Counted from the first letter of the stretch, positions 7,916 through 17,236 are shown. The stretch: 64,000 nt of DNA from Lactococcus cremoris subsp. cremoris NBRC 100676 (GCF_001591705.1 NZ_BCVK01000001.1:40364-104363); one strand, 5' to 3'. Numbers and translations: made by a program. The notes: a model not told the origin generated them from the letters alone.

Positions 7916-8573
7916 ATTTGCTCCAATCAATCGGACTTTGACCTGTTTGAACCAGAAAATCATTGGTTTTTGAAAAAGGATGCGAGCCAAAAAAACCACG
8001 ACTTGCTGATAAAGGTGACGGATGAGCCGCTTCTAGTATGAGATGCTTACTTCCATCAATTAGTTTGGCTTTCTTTCTAGCAAAACCTCCCCAAAGAATG
8101 AAAACTTTTGGTCGCTCATCATCTGAGGCAATTTTGATAATTTCGTCTGTCAATGGTTCCCAAATTTTCCCAGCATGGGCATTTGAAGCAAACTCGGGTA
8201 CGGTCAAGACCGCATTTAAAAGCAATACGCCTTGCTCGGCCCAAGCCGTCAAATCACTATCTTCTTTAGAAAAACCTTCCTCACGCAATTTTTTTTGGAT
8301 ATTAACAATCGAATCTGGGCGATTCACTTTGAAAGTCGCTGGATAAGAGAAAGCCAAACCTTGAGCTTTCCCCGGCTGAGGATAAGGGTCTTGTCCAACA
8401 ATAATAACCTTTGTTTGTGCCAAAGGAGTCAGTTCAATTGCCCGAAAAATTTGATTTTCTGGTGGATAAATTTTCCCCTCTTGATAAGTCTGATTGATAA
8501 ATTCAATCATTTTAGGGAAATAATCTTCCGCTAATCGGTTGCGTAATGGCTGTGACCAATCTGTTTTTTTCAT
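7914..8573 (-). CDS. ung: Uracil-DNA glycosylase
   Basis: A 219-residue base-excision repair enzyme that removes uracil from DNA. Family-1 motifs are visible: [17 protein letters not shown] (water-activating Asp and uracil pocket), LLLNAVLTV, and the minor-groove loop [13 protein letters not shown] with its catalytic His. Length matches bacterial Ung. The ATG at 8573 overlaps by 4 bases the end of the upstream GyrI-like gene, so the two are co-translated. Confidence 0.97.
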   Translation of the reverse strand: MKKTDWSQPLRNRLAEDYFPKMIEFINQTYQEGKIYPPENQIFRAIELTPLAQTKVIIVGQDPYPQPGKAQGLAFSYPATFKVNRPDSIVNIQKKLREEGFSKEDSDLTAWAEQGVLLLNAVLTVPEFASNAHAGKIWEPLTDEIIKIASDDERPKVFILWGGFARKKAKLIDGSKHLILEAAHPSPLSASRGFFGSHPFSKTNDFLVQTGQSPIDWSK

Positions 8574-9211
8574 TTTTCTTGTCCCTTCTCCACAAAAATT
8601 CGGACTGTTGTTTTCAATTTTTCTGCTGCTGTCTTTCTAAAATCACTGATATAAATTTCTCGATGATGAAACTCTTTGTGGATAGCTTTTAAATCATGTT
8701 TTTCAGCATAAGCAAAAAGCTTCTCAAAAGTTTCTCCCTCTTGGTCAAAGGATCCGACATGAAGTGCTTGTAAACATAAGCCATCTTCAACTTTTCCAAA
8801 TTCAAGTCCTGATAAATCCAAGCCTTTTTTAACTTCAACCAATTTTTTCGCTTTGTCAATCACTTGGTCATTGACAAAATCAGGCATTCTAAGCATCAAG
8901 CGCCAAATAAAGTCCTTTTTATCTATTTTTCCATCAATAGGTTCATTTTTACTTGTCCACAATCCTTCAAGTGGAGGAACCACAAAAGGCTGAAAATTTT
9001 TAATTGTAAAATTTGAATTTCGATAAGACATTGAAAACATATAAGCTGTCGCATATAAAAGGGCAATGGCTTCTTGAAAAGCTGGACTTGTTGGTGCTCC
9101 TTTACCATCTATCATCAGATAATTCAGAGCAGGCAGCTCAATTAAAGAAATTCCTTTTGGTAAATAATAGTTTTTATCACTTTTTTTATAATCAATTTTT
9201 GGGCTAGACAT
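8570..9211 (-). CDS. GyrI-like small-molecule-binding domain protein
   Basis: A 213-residue cytoplasmic protein. The order of elements ([15 protein letters not shown], a central helical part, then [14 protein letters not shown] and a late [10 protein letters not shown] strand) matches the GyrI-like/SAV2554-type stand-alone domains that bind hydrophobic small molecules. The function in this organism is unknown. The start codon lies only 6 bases from an extended -10 box (9218-9223), and no ribosome site is present, so the mRNA is predicted to be leaderless. Its stop overlaps the ung start by ATGA, so ung probably depends on this promoter. Confidence 0.82.
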   Translation of the reverse strand: MSSPKIDYKKSDKNYYLPKGISLIELPALNYLMIDGKGAPTSPAFQEAIALLYATAYMFSMSYRNSNFTIKNFQPFVVPPLEGLWTSKNEPIDGKIDKKDFIWRLMLRMPDFVNDQVIDKAKKLVEVKKGLDLSGLEFGKVEDGLCLQALHVGSFDQEGETFEKLFAYAEKHDLKAIHKEFHHREIYISDFRKTAAEKLKTTVRIFVEKGQEK

Positions 9212-9217
9212 GCTTTT

Positions 9218-9226
9218 ATTATATCA
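9218..9226 (-). promoter_or_regulatory. Extended -10 promoter giving a leaderless mRNA
   Basis: On the minus strand, TGATATAAT is followed by six bases and then the ATG of the GyrI-like gene. The predicted start of transcription coincides with the start codon. Confidence 0.7.
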
Positions 9227-9274
9227 AATTTATAAATAAAAAAAACTGCCTTTATAACAGATTTTTTCTCATAA

Positions 9275-9991
9275 TTAGAGATTTGCCACGTTGTGATAAA
9301 CTTTTTGAACATCATCGTCGTCTTCGAGAGCATCGATAAGTCCTTCAAAAATTTCCAAATCTTCTGGTGAAAGTTCTACTTCTGATTGAGCAATCATTTC
9401 TAGTTCTGTTGTTGAGAATTCAGTAATTCCAGCTGCTTTAAGGGCTGCAATTCCTTTGTGAAGGTCAGTTGGTTCAGTGTAAACAACGATATTTCCTTCT
9501 TCTTCTGTCACATCACGAACGTCAACCTCAGCATCAAGCAAGATTTCAAAAATATGGTCAGGGTCTGTTCCTTCAAAAACAATGACTCCAGTATTGTCAA
9601 ACATGTAGCTGACCGCACCGGCTGCTCCAATATTTCCACCATTTTTATGGAAAGTAGTACGAACATTAGCAATCGTGCGGTTAACATTTGAAGTCAAAGT
9701 TTCGGCAATCACCATTGAACCGTTTGGTCCAAATCCTTCATAACGTCCTTGAACAAATGTTTCATCTCCGCCACCTTTAGCTTTATCAATCGCTTTATCA
9801 ATGACGTGTTTTGGAACTTGTGCTTGTTTAGCGCGTTCAATAACGAATTTTAATGATGAATTTGATTCTGGATCTGGTTCACCTTGTTTGGCAGCAGCAT
9901 AGATTTCGACACCGAATTTTGCATATACTTTAGAAGTTGCCCCATCTTTAGCGGTTTTTTTAGCAACAATATTGGCCCATTTACGTCCCAT
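9275..9991 (-). CDS. YebC/PmpR-family translation or transcription factor
   Basis: A 238-residue YebC/TACO1-family protein beginning [20 protein letters not shown]. It has the family blocks [17 protein letters not shown], an acidic [13 protein letters not shown] segment and a C-terminal acidic tail ([14 protein letters not shown]). Family members were described as transcriptional regulators and more recently as helping ribosomes through difficult peptides. The ATG at 9991 follows an AAGGAGA site. It is a single gene with its own extended -10 promoter at 10062. Confidence 0.95.
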   Translation of the reverse strand: MGRKWANIVAKKTAKDGATSKVYAKFGVEIYAAAKQGEPDPESNSSLKFVIERAKQAQVPKHVIDKAIDKAKGGGDETFVQGRYEGFGPNGSMVIAETLTSNVNRTIANVRTTFHKNGGNIGAAGAVSYMFDNTGVIVFEGTDPDHIFEILLDAEVDVRDVTEEEGNIVVYTEPTDLHKGIAALKAAGITEFSTTELEMIAQSEVELSPEDLEIFEGLIDALEDDDDVQKVYHNVANL

Positions 9992-10061
9992 TGGAATAGT
10001 CTCCTTGAAATTTTATTTAAATTATTGGCAGATTAGTGATCTACATGATTTTTTCTATCAT

Positions 10062-10070
10062 ATTATATCA
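10062..10070 (-). promoter_or_regulatory. Extended -10 promoter for the YebC gene
   Basis: TGATATAAT on the minus strand, about 70 bases before the start codon. It is the same TGTGATATAAT context seen at pgk. Confidence 0.6.
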
Positions 10071-10143
10071 CAATTTGTAAAGGCTCGTCTATGAGAAATC
10101 GAAAAAATCCCGTTTTTACGCTTTCAATTTAAGCAAGTCTTTT

Positions 10144-11313
10144 TTATTTTTCTCTTTTAATAATTGGTTTTCGCCCAAAATTTTGTTCTTTAAAATTAAC
10201 ATTTCCTAATTGATAGATTTCATCAGCTTTCTGCGTCAGCTCATCCCAAGGTTTTTGACCAATTTTACTGATGATTTTTCCTCTATTTTGAGCTAAAATT
10301 TCTTGTCCAGCTTTTGAAAAACCAAGAATATGAATCTCTTTTGGTAAATTAAACTCTTTTGGAATATTTAACAAAATATATGTTAAGAGCCTACGAACAC
10401 GCGCTTTGGTATAACGTTTAGTATATACAAGTTCTACTAATTCATCAAAATTTTTAGCAGATTTGACCGCATTTTTTAAGCGAACAGAAAGTTCTTGATT
10501 TACTTGGAAAATATTTTCCAAGTGGTCATCAAGCCTGATTTTATATTGCAAAAGTGGAAAATAAGCTGCCCAATTGGTTTTTGGACTTGCATAAGTTTCT
10601 AAAATCACTGATGGGACATGATTTTTTATTGCTGACAAGTCTAAGATCGCAGGTTTTTGACTGACCGATTGATGAGTTTGCTCTGTCAGTAAATTTTTCC
10701 TTTCTGTCAGTGAAAACAATGACTGACGGAGTGCCGTCGCGCTGGCAAATCCCTCTGTCAGTTTGGTCGAATGGAATTTTCCAACACGTTTAATCGCTTG
10801 CAAATTAATATTTTCCCCCGCAGCAGCTTTTGCATAAGCGAGAGCAAGAACATGATTAGGCGTGTTCCCATCAAATTTAATTCCTGTAAAATGTTGCCAC
10901 ATCATTTGTGTTTTTTCGGGATAAGAGAGTTGCTCAGGCAATGCTTTGATAAAACTTTCCATTTCCGTCTCTTTTGTTTCATAAATATCAGCAATCTCAT
11001 TATAATCAATTGCTGATTCTGAACCAAAAGCAAGGTCAGTAATGCCAAGATTTTTTAAGATATCCACAGCCCCACTTGCAAAAAAATCGGCAGCTTGCAC
11101 AGAAACAGTTACTGGCAATTCAACGACTAAATCTGCGCCACAAGACAAGGCCATCTCTGCTCTTGTCCATTTATCAAAAATAGCTGGCTCGCCTCGCTGC
11201 ATCCAATTTCCGGACATAGCGACAATTTTTGGACCATCAATTTGATTCAAAAGATACTCATGTCCCTTATGAAAAGGATTAAATTCAGCAATAATACCTG
11301 TAATTTTCGTCAT
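10144..11313 (-). CDS. tmcAL: tRNA(Met) cytidine acetate ligase (TmcAL, formerly YlbM)
   Basis: A 389-residue cytoplasmic enzyme that acetylates the wobble cytidine of elongator tRNA-Met using acetate and ATP. It begins with the nucleotidyltransferase-like signature [16 protein letters not shown], followed by [18 protein letters not shown] and a SGAVD helix; the C-terminal half is helical and basic. Length matches the family. The ribosome site AGAGG precedes the ATG at 11313, directly after a hairpin at 11331-11351 that could limit read-through from the upstream methyltransferase gene. The recurrent CTGTCAG word occurs several times inside the coding region near residues 195-220. Confidence 0.93.
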   Translation of the reverse strand: MTKITGIIAEFNPFHKGHEYLLNQIDGPKIVAMSGNWMQRGEPAIFDKWTRAEMALSCGADLVVELPVTVSVQAADFFASGAVDILKNLGITDLAFGSESAIDYNEIADIYETKETEMESFIKALPEQLSYPEKTQMMWQHFTGIKFDGNTPNHVLALAYAKAAAGENINLQAIKRVGKFHSTKLTEGFASATALRQSLFSLTERKNLLTEQTHQSVSQKPAILDLSAIKNHVPSVILETYASPKTNWAAYFPLLQYKIRLDDHLENIFQVNQELSVRLKNAVKSAKNFDELVELVYTKRYTKARVRRLLTYILLNIPKEFNLPKEIHILGFSKAGQEILAQNRGKIISKIGQKPWDELTQKADEIYQLGNVNFKEQNFGRKPIIKREK

Positions 11314-11330
11314 TTTATACCTCTAAAAAA

Positions 11331-11351
11331 ATCTGTCAGTAGCTGACAGAT
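11331..11351 (-). terminator. Terminator or attenuator between the methyltransferase gene and tmcAL
   Basis: A perfect 9-bp stem ATCTGTCAG/CTGACAGAT with a 3-base loop, followed on the minus strand by seven T just before the tmcAL ribosome site. It is made of the recurrent ACTGACAG word. Confidence 0.75.
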
Positions 11352-11362
11352 ATGGATTTACT

Positions 11363-12097
11363 TTACTTTTTACAAACAAAAAACCAACGTGCGCTCTCTT
11401 TGCTAGGTGCTTCATCAGTAAAATCTGCACAGACTATTGCTTCTTTAAAGCCTGCCGTTGCTAGATGCGCGAGATAATCATCTATCGGATAAGTCCGTTC
11501 TTCATGAACTTCGTCTTTTCTTGTAAAGCGTCCATCCTCTCCTTGAATGAAAAAGCTCAACTCATGGACGATTGAATGAGGCACTTCCCCTTCAAAAGAA
11601 TCCCACAAGAAAGCGAAATCTTCCGCATTTTCATGGTAAGAGTAGTTAGGAAAAACTTCGTCTACTTGATGAGTTGAATGAACATCAAAAATAAAAGTCC
11701 CACCCTCATTGAGTATTTCAAAAACACCATCAAAAGTAGCTTGTACTTCATTCAAATTTTCCAAATAACAAAGTGAATCAGAATAACAAGTCACTGCATC
11801 AAATTTTCCAAGACCAGAAAGGTCACGCATATTACCAGCAGTAAACTCAAGTTTATGACCTGCCTGACGCGCTTTTTTACTGGCTAAAGTTAACATTTCT
11901 TCAGAAATATCAAGACCAGTCACTTCATAGCCTTCTTGAGCCAAGCGCACTGATAAAGCCCCAGAGCCGCAAGCTAACTCAAAAACTGATTTTGTTTCTT
12001 TTGGTAGATGTCTTTTTGTAAAATCAAGCCATTGCTCATAAAGTTCTTGGTCCATGACCTGATCATAGACTCTTGAAAAATCTTCGTAAAATGCCAT
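11363..12097 (-). CDS. Class I SAM-dependent methyltransferase
   Basis: A 244-residue cytoplasmic enzyme with motif I VFELACGSGALSVRLAQ, motif II GLDISEEML and the DAVTCYSDSLCYL strand of a class I Rossmann methyltransferase. The target is unknown. In related Firmicutes a homologue sits in the same yqeK-rsfS cluster, which hints at a ribosome or RNA role, but this is inference. The frame is open for 32 more codons, but the ATG at 12097 has an AAAGGG site 5 bases away and begins MAFYEDFSRVYD, the usual family start. Confidence 0.88.
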   Translation of the reverse strand: MAFYEDFSRVYDQVMDQELYEQWLDFTKRHLPKETKSVFELACGSGALSVRLAQEGYEVTGLDISEEMLTLASKKARQAGHKLEFTAGNMRDLSGLGKFDAVTCYSDSLCYLENLNEVQATFDGVFEILNEGGTFIFDVHSTHQVDEVFPNYSYHENAEDFAFLWDSFEGEVPHSIVHELSFFIQGEDGRFTRKDEVHEERTYPIDDYLAHLATAGFKEAIVCADFTDEAPSKESARWFFVCKK

Positions 12098-12196
12098 TTC
12101 AGCCCTTTCTTGAATTAGAGACAGTCCTTTTTGCCTGACTGTCAGTGGATAAAAAATAAATAAGAGCTCTGTCAGTAAAACCGACAAAGCCATTAA

Positions 12197-12556
12197 TTAT
12201 TCAGCTATAAATCCAGAAATATCAACCATTGGTGCATCTGACCAGAGTTTTTCTAAATTAAAGTGTCCACGTTCATCATGTCCAAAGACACTGACCACGA
12301 TGTCCCCAAGGTCAATCAAAACCCAGCCTGTTTTTGCGTCGCCTTCAATATGACCTGATGCTTTTGCTCCAGCAAGTTCAGCCGCTTCAGCAATATTATC
12401 AGCAATGGCATCTAACTGACGACTATTCATTGCTTCCATAATCACAAAATAATCTGCGACAAATGTCACATCAGACATATCCAAGGCTACAATATCAAGT
12501 GCTTTTTTATCATCGGCTGCTTTTACAACCACTTCAAGTAATTTTTTTGAATCCAA
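12197..12556 (-). CDS. rsfS: Ribosomal silencing factor RsfS
   Basis: A 119-residue RsfS (Iojap/YbeB) protein. It binds ribosomal protein L14 and blocks subunit joining when nutrients are low. The family blocks ALDIVALDMSDVTFVADYFV, HIEGDAKTGWVLIDLGDIVV and VFGHDERGHFNLEKLW are all present, and length is standard. The start codon is a TTG at 12556 placed 6 bases after a strong GGAGG. It lies in the nadD-yqeK-rsfS-methyltransferase order known from other Firmicutes, with an acetyltransferase gene inserted between yqeK and rsfS. Confidence 0.96.
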   Translation of the reverse strand: MDSKKLLEVVVKAADDKKALDIVALDMSDVTFVADYFVIMEAMNSRQLDAIADNIAEAAELAGAKASGHIEGDAKTGWVLIDLGDIVVSVFGHDERGHFNLEKLWSDAPMVDISGFIAE

Positions 12557-12722
12557 TTCTTTCCTCCGAGACTATTTGTCTCTCTTTATTATTAAAATCT
12601 TTTTTAAGATTTTTATTCATTTTTCTGAGTCATTTACAATCAAATCTTATCAGCTGTAAAAACTAGACCCACTTATTTTAACATAAAATGTCACAGCAAC
12701 CAAAAGTTGCTTGTTATATCCC

Positions 12723-13160
12723 TTATTTTTCCAGAACTTTTAAAAAACGCTTCTGAGAATGATTACTCGTATATCCTTGGTGTTCATAAAATTGATGAGC
12801 CTCATGCCTTTGCACTCCTGAGTTAAGTCGGATAACATTAATCCCTCTAGCTTTGGCATTTTCTTCTAAAGCACTAAGCAATTGTGCACCAATCCCTTGC
12901 CCTTGCCCTTGCTCTTGATCATCAACGACCAGTCCTAGAACATTGAACATGATTTCCTTGCTATAAACCGTATCATAAGTTTCAGCTTCAATAAAGCCCA
13001 CCACTTGATTTCCATTATCAAAAACAAGAAATTCCTGTTTTTCATCGTTCAAAATACGACTCATATTATTCTTTACAATTGATTCAGAAATTGGATAACC
13101 AAGTACGCCAGCAAGTCTTGTGATGTCTGAAACATCTCTCATCTCAACTTTTCTAATCAT
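12723..13160 (-). CDS. GNAT-family N-acetyltransferase
   Basis: A 145-residue cytoplasmic acetyltransferase with the acetyl-CoA signature QEQGQGQGIGAQLLSALEENA and the late RHEAHQFYEHQGY helix typical of GNAT enzymes. The substrate is unknown; it could acetylate a protein N-terminus or an amine. An alternative start nine codons upstream is open, but the ATG at 13160 has the better ribosome site (AGAGGA, 7 bases). It is inserted between yqeK and rsfS. Confidence 0.88.
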   Translation of the reverse strand: MIRKVEMRDVSDITRLAGVLGYPISESIVKNNMSRILNDEKQEFLVFDNGNQVVGFIEAETYDTVYSKEIMFNVLGLVVDDQEQGQGQGIGAQLLSALEENAKARGINVIRLNSGVQRHEAHQFYEHQGYTSNHSQKRFLKVLEK

Positions 13161-13206
13161 GAACTTTTCCTCTATTTTTACTGACAAGCCTATCAGTAAC
13201 TATTTA

Positions 13207-13797
13207 TCAAGACAAATAAGCAATAAAAGCATTATAAGCTTCAAAAGTTTGGGGATAAATGGTCAAACGACGTTCTGCCAAATACTCAACCAAACGCATC
13301 GTTTCAAAAGCAACCGCCTGATTTAAATCTTGAACAGCGACTGCCCGGGCTTCAATGACTCCAGGAAATTTCCGTCCCTCTTCAATGTAATCTGCCACAT
13401 ACAATACCTTAGCAAGACCAGACATTTCTTTATCTCCGACCGTGTGAATCTCAATAGCACGCAGAATTTCTTCGTCTTCAAGCCCAAAATCTTCACGTAT
13501 TTTATAAATACCGACTTTCCCATGCCAAATATTATTATCCCAATTTTTCAAATCAGCATCCAAATGATATTTGTCAATTAAAGCCAGAAAAATCTCATCG
13601 TCTACCTCTTTACAATAATCATGCAAAAGTCCAGCCAAGCTTGCTTTATGTGGGTCAACCTCATATTTTTCGGCTAAAGCAATCGCTGCTTTTTCCACAC
13701 CAAGCATATGTTTAAAACGTGATTCTTTGACTGCACCAGCAATTTTCGCTAGCAAATCTTCTCTTGATAAATTCACTTCTGGATAAAAATCAAACAT
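13207..13797 (-). CDS. yqeK: YqeK, symmetrical Ap4A hydrolase (HD domain)
   Basis: A 196-residue HD-domain phosphohydrolase. The metal ligands are visible as H in KHMLGVEKAA, HD in LLHDYCKEV, and later H residues in NIWHGKVG and IEIHTVGD. Characterised YqeK proteins split diadenosine tetraphosphate into two ADP, controlling an alarmone. The ATG at 13797 has a GAAGG site and lies within the last 8 bases of nadD, so the two are co-translated. Confidence 0.94.
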   Translation of the reverse strand: MFDFYPEVNLSREDLLAKIAGAVKESRFKHMLGVEKAAIALAEKYEVDPHKASLAGLLHDYCKEVDDEIFLALIDKYHLDADLKNWDNNIWHGKVGIYKIREDFGLEDEEILRAIEIHTVGDKEMSGLAKVLYVADYIEEGRKFPGVIEARAVAVQDLNQAVAFETMRLVEYLAERRLTIYPQTFEAYNAFIAYLS

Positions 13798-14389
13798 ATA
13801 AGCCTTCTTTCAAGATATAATCTAAAACCTTCGGTGCCAAAAGAAAATGTGGTTTAATTCCACGATGCAATTGTTCCCGAATCAAATTTCCGGAAATATC
13901 CATCATTGGAACGTCCACCCACATAATCGGATAAGAAGTCCCTGCCCGATAGCGGGGTCTGCGAATCCCAACGAATTGAACTAATTCTAATAGCTCATCA
14001 ATATGCGCCCAATGAGCTAAACCAGAAATCATGTCTCCACCGATAATAAAATAAAAATCACAATCTGGATTTTCTTCATGAAGCTCAAGCACCGTTTGAT
14101 AGATATCAGCGCCATCTTTAGCTTTCAGACGACAAGCATCTACTTCTAAACCAGGACAATCTTCAATAGCTGCGGTCAGCATGGCCGCAACGTGCCCATC
14201 AGTATTGTGTTCTGGCAAAAAGACAACTTTTTCCAAATTAAGTTCTTGGCGCACTTGGTCAGAAATTGTCAAATGGCCAACATGAACAGGATTAAAATTC
14301 CCCCAAAAAAGCCCGATTGCACGTCGTTTCTCGTCTTCTTTAGTTTTTAATTCTACCTTTGTAAAAGGAGTCAATAAATCTATTGCCAT
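13790..14389 (-). CDS. nadD: Nicotinate-nucleotide adenylyltransferase
   Basis: A 199-residue NAD biosynthesis enzyme making deamido-NAD from nicotinate mononucleotide and ATP. The nucleotidyltransferase motif is FWGNFNPVHVGHL (residues 29-41), and the second signature is ISGNLIREQL near the end. It carries about 25 residues before the catalytic core, as in other streptococcal-type NadD. Followed by yqeK with an 8-base overlap. Confidence 0.96.
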   Translation of the reverse strand: MAIDLLTPFTKVELKTKEDEKRRAIGLFWGNFNPVHVGHLTISDQVRQELNLEKVVFLPEHNTDGHVAAMLTAAIEDCPGLEVDACRLKAKDGADIYQTVLELHEENPDCDFYFIIGGDMISGLAHWAHIDELLELVQFVGIRRPRYRAGTSYPIMWVDVPMMDISGNLIREQLHRGIKPHFLLAPKVLDYILKEGLYV

Positions 14390-14463
14390 TCGTTCACCTA
14401 TTATTTTTTACTCTTTGATTATTTTTTGAATGAAACCATTAATAGTTTTTTATTTTTTAAAAT

Positions 14464-14778
14464 TTATTTCACAATATTTTTTACTTCAACCGAAATCTTG
14501 CGATTTTCTTTACGGTCAGAAACTTTGAAAACAATAAGATTTCGACCAATGATTTGGACCACATCAAGTCCCATTTCTTCTATTGCTTCTGCTACATCAG
14601 TTGCGACTTCATCTGAGTTTTGCAAAATACTGACTTTAATCAACTCACGTGCATCACAAGCCGTACGAATGCTGGTCAAAATTTCATTAGACAAGCCACT
14701 TTTCCCAATTTGAACAATTGGTTTAATATTAACTGCCAAAGCACGCAAGTATCGTTTTTGTTTTCCGTTTAATTCCAT
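14464..14778 (-). CDS. yhbY: YhbY-family (CRM domain) RNA-binding protein
   Basis: A 104-residue CRM-domain protein associated with large-subunit assembly. The family motif GKSGLSNEIL lies at residues about 23-32, followed by the ELIKVSILQNS strand and the VVQIIGRNLIVF strand. It precedes nadD by 74 bases on the same strand, the usual gene order with yqeH. The ribosome site is weak (GGAA rather far upstream). Confidence 0.94.
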   Translation of the reverse strand: MELNGKQKRYLRALAVNIKPIVQIGKSGLSNEILTSIRTACDARELIKVSILQNSDEVATDVAEAIEEMGLDVVQIIGRNLIVFKVSDRKENRKISVEVKNIVK

Positions 14779-14949
14779 TATTTATTTTTTTCCGTTTCTA
14801 TTTTTTTAACTAATTTTGCTATTTTTAATCACTTTAAGCGCAAGATGTGTTTTACTTCATTTCTCATTAAGAGAAACAAAGTAAAATGATATCATCATCA
14901 AACGAAGACGTTCCTTTGATGAAATAAGATTGAGAATGAGGTAACGATT

Positions 14950-15277
14950 ATGTCTATTACAGCAACTATCGCAGCTGGCGCTACAGCACTAACACTTTTA
15001 GGAGCTGGAGGCGCAGCAGCAGTAAATGCCGCAACCCCTAGCACAAACACTAGTCCAACAACAACGGCAACTACTGCCACAGGCTACTATTGCAAAAACA
15101 AAGACAGCAGCAGGTGACTACGGCGGACCAAAAACTGGCAATGGTGTCGGCAAAGGTCCCACAGTTGATCGATCTGACATGAGTTCCGCTCAACTTGCCC
15201 AAGTCCAAAAAGACGAAGCTAATGGCGCACCTCAACAAACAGGTGGCCCCTCAACAAATACTTTGGTTGCCAAATAA
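14950..15277 (+). pseudogene. Small exported Thr/Ala-rich protein, frameshifted
   Basis: Read from the ATG at 14950 (GAGG ribosome site) the frame encodes a hydrophobic, Ala/Gly-rich N-terminus (ATALTLLGAGGAAAVNAA) that looks like a secretion signal, although it lacks the usual Lys/Arg start. A Thr/Ser/Pro-rich stretch follows, then a stop at 15115. A second frame, open from 15026 to 15277, encodes a plausible continuation (TAAGDYGGPKTGNG, DMSSAQLAQVQKDEANG). A one-base insertion or two-base deletion between 15026 and 15115 would join them into a protein of about 108 residues. No family is recognised. It is the only plus-strand gene in this minus-strand housekeeping block. Confidence 0.65.
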
Positions 15278-15289
15278 AGAAAACCATAG

Positions 15290-15330
15290 CAGAGAATTCA
15301 AGCGTCATGCCTTAGATTCTCTGTTTTATT
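15290..15330 (+). terminator. Terminator after the small exported-protein gene
   Basis: 8-bp stem CAGAGAAT (15290-15297) with ATTCTCTG (15316-15323), an 18-base loop, then a T-rich tract. Its presence supports 14950-15277 being one transcription unit. Confidence 0.75.
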
Positions 15331-15405
15331 TTTGATTTTGAAAAATTAATAAATATTTTAAGTCTGACAACCAAATCTTTAGCAAATTATTCATATTGGT
15401 CATTT

Positions 15406-16650
15406 CTAAAACTCATTCAATTTCCAACTCAATTCAGGCGCAATCAATCCCTTAATCTGATAAGCATTTTCGCCCTCAACCACCGATTGAACCAAGGCAC
15501 TCTTTCTTAATTCAGGCAACTGATAAGCTTTTTCATAAGGGAGTTCTAACTCAAAAGCTTCAAAAAGCTCATGCAATTTTTCTAAAATTGCTGTTTTCAG
15601 CCATTGAACACCATTCTCAGATTTAATTGAGAGTTGTAAACTTGGCGACAAAGTTGGCAAGAAGTCACTTGGGGCAATATCCATTTTATTATAAACATTC
15701 AGCACAGGAATATTTGTCAGCTTCAAATCTTCCATGATTTTCAAGACCGTTTGTTCATGAATTTCATGATGAGGATTGCTAGCATCAATGACATGAATCA
15801 GTAAATCAACATTTGCAGATTCTTCTAAGGTTGATTTAAAAGCTTTAATCAGCTCTGTTGGCAGATTTTGGATAAAACCGACAGTATCTGTCAGTGACAC
15901 CGTAAAATCTTCAACCAATTGAACGGCTTTTGTTGTGGCGTCCAATGTCGCAAAAAGTTCATTTTGCTCATATTGTTCTTTATCAAGACCAACTAAAGCA
16001 TTCATAATGCTGGATTTTCCGGCATTGGTGTAACCAATTAAGCCAATCCGAAAAATTCCTGATTTTGAGCGTTTTTGGCGGATATTTTCCCTTGTTTTTT
16101 CAACTTTTTTGAGGGCTTTATCAATGTTTTCAATTCGAGTGCGAATATAACGTCGATCTGATTCAAGCTTGGTTTCACCTGGTCCTTTAGAACCAATTCC
16201 CCCACCTTGACGGCTGAGCATAATTCCTTGCCCGACCAAACGCGGCAAAAGATAATTGAGCTGGGCTTCTTCCACTTGAAGCATTCCTTCATGTGAGCGA
16301 GCCCGCATGGCAAAAATATCCAAAATCAATTGCATTCTATCAATGACTTTGACGCCCAAAGCTTCTTCCAAATTGACATTTTGTCTTGGGGATAGACGGT
16401 CATTAAAAATAACCGTATCAATTTCGCCCACTTCAATCGCCCAACGCATTTGTTCCAATTTTCCAGAACCAATCATTGTCCGACTATCTGGACGTTCTCT
16501 TTTTTGAGTAAATTGGTCAATGACCAATCCGCCAGCCGTTTTTGTCAATTCAGCCAGTTCAACCATTGATGACTCAAAAGCCTGAAAGTTTTGGGCTGTT
16601 TCTACTCCCGCAAGGAGTACTCTTTCTTGTTTTTCTTCTAGATCTATCAA
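15406..16650 (-). CDS. hflX: GTPase HflX
   Basis: A 414-residue ribosome-associated GTPase that splits or rescues stalled 70S ribosomes under stress. The N-terminal HflX domain contains the glycine-rich linker GGGIGSKGPGETKLE. The G domain has G1 GYTNAGKSS, G3 DTVGF and G4 NKMD. Length is standard. The first in-frame start is a TTG at 16650, with the nearest ribosome-like GGA about 17 bases away, so the exact start is uncertain. An inverted repeat surrounds its probable -10 box at 16705-16710. Confidence 0.94.
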   Translation of the reverse strand: MIDLEEKQERVLLAGVETAQNFQAFESSMVELAELTKTAGGLVIDQFTQKRERPDSRTMIGSGKLEQMRWAIEVGEIDTVIFNDRLSPRQNVNLEEALGVKVIDRMQLILDIFAMRARSHEGMLQVEEAQLNYLLPRLVGQGIMLSRQGGGIGSKGPGETKLESDRRYIRTRIENIDKALKKVEKTRENIRQKRSKSGIFRIGLIGYTNAGKSSIMNALVGLDKEQYEQNELFATLDATTKAVQLVEDFTVSLTDTVGFIQNLPTELIKAFKSTLEESANVDLLIHVIDASNPHHEIHEQTVLKIMEDLKLTNIPVLNVYNKMDIAPSDFLPTLSPSLQLSIKSENGVQWLKTAILEKLHELFEAFELELPYEKAYQLPELRKSALVQSVVEGENAYQIKGLIAPELSWKLNEF

Positions 16651-16687
16651 ATTTTTAGTAAAATTTTCCTTTTTATTTTTGTCAGCT

Positions 16688-16721
16688 GAGTTTAGACTAA
16701 AAGTATTATAAAACTAAACTC
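16688..16721 (-). promoter_or_regulatory. Inverted repeat enclosing the likely hflX -10 box
   Basis: GAGTTTAG (16688-16695) and CTAAACTC (16714-16721) form an 8-bp dyad with an 18-base centre. On the minus strand a TATAAT box lies inside the centre (16705-16710). It could be an operator, or the hairpin of a terminator for the NUDIX gene. Confidence 0.45.
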
Positions 16722-16732
16722 TATTTTTGTAT

Positions 16733-17236
16733 TTATTCATTTGTCACAATTCTTTTGACTTGAGAATTCACTGACAGATTTGCAAGTTCGTCAGCAAAGA
16801 AGCTTGGAAAAGCCTTGTAATTTCTGTAATCAGCAATCGGAATCCATTTCAAAAATTCTTTGCTACCGTCTGTCCCAAAACTCTCCGATGTTACTGCCAG
16901 ATTTTCTGTCAGTGGTTTCATCAGAAAATAAAAACTCAATTCATGACAATTTACCTCATTCAAAAAATCATTTTCCTGACCTGTAAAAAAATTTTCATGG
17001 ATAAAAGCTAAATGTTCAATTTCGAGATTTAATCCCGTTTCTTCACGAATTTCACGCAGACAAGCCTCCTCGGCCGTTTCACCCAGTTGCACGGCACCAC
17101 CAACCGAATAATAATAGTCATTGTGGTTATTGCCAACCATTAAAACAGCATCATCTTTAATAATAATTCCAGCTGCCCGATAGCGAAACCACTGATTACC
17201 ACGCGTAAAACCAATATCCTGACTCATATCTTCCAT
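16733..17236 (-). CDS. NUDIX hydrolase
   Basis: A 167-residue Mg-dependent pyrophosphohydrolase. The Nudix box is complete: G in GGAVQLGE, then TAEEACLREIREETGL, matching GX5EX7REUXEEXGU. Substrate class cannot be read from the motif. The first ATG (17236) has a GGAG site 7 bases upstream, so it is preferred over the in-frame ATG three codons later. It lies between yqeH and hflX. Confidence 0.92.
   Translation of the reverse strand: MEDMSQDIGFTRGNQWFRYRAAGIIIKDDAVLMVGNNHNDYYYSVGGAVQLGETAEEACLREIREETGLNLEIEHLAFIHENFFTGQENDFLNEVNCHELSFYFLMKPLTENLAVTSESFGTDGSKEFLKWIPIADYRNYKAFPSFFADELANLSVNSQVKRIVTNE

Noticed and set aside
15026..15115. Programmed frameshift joining the two halves of the small exported protein
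   Set aside because: No slippery heptamer followed by a stimulatory structure was seen; a simple indel is more likely.
15026..15277. Independent 83-residue gene starting at 15026
   Set aside because: Its first 18 residues are an out-of-frame reading of the Thr-rich stretch, while the ribosome site and signal-like start belong to the ATG at 14950. A frameshifted single gene fits better.
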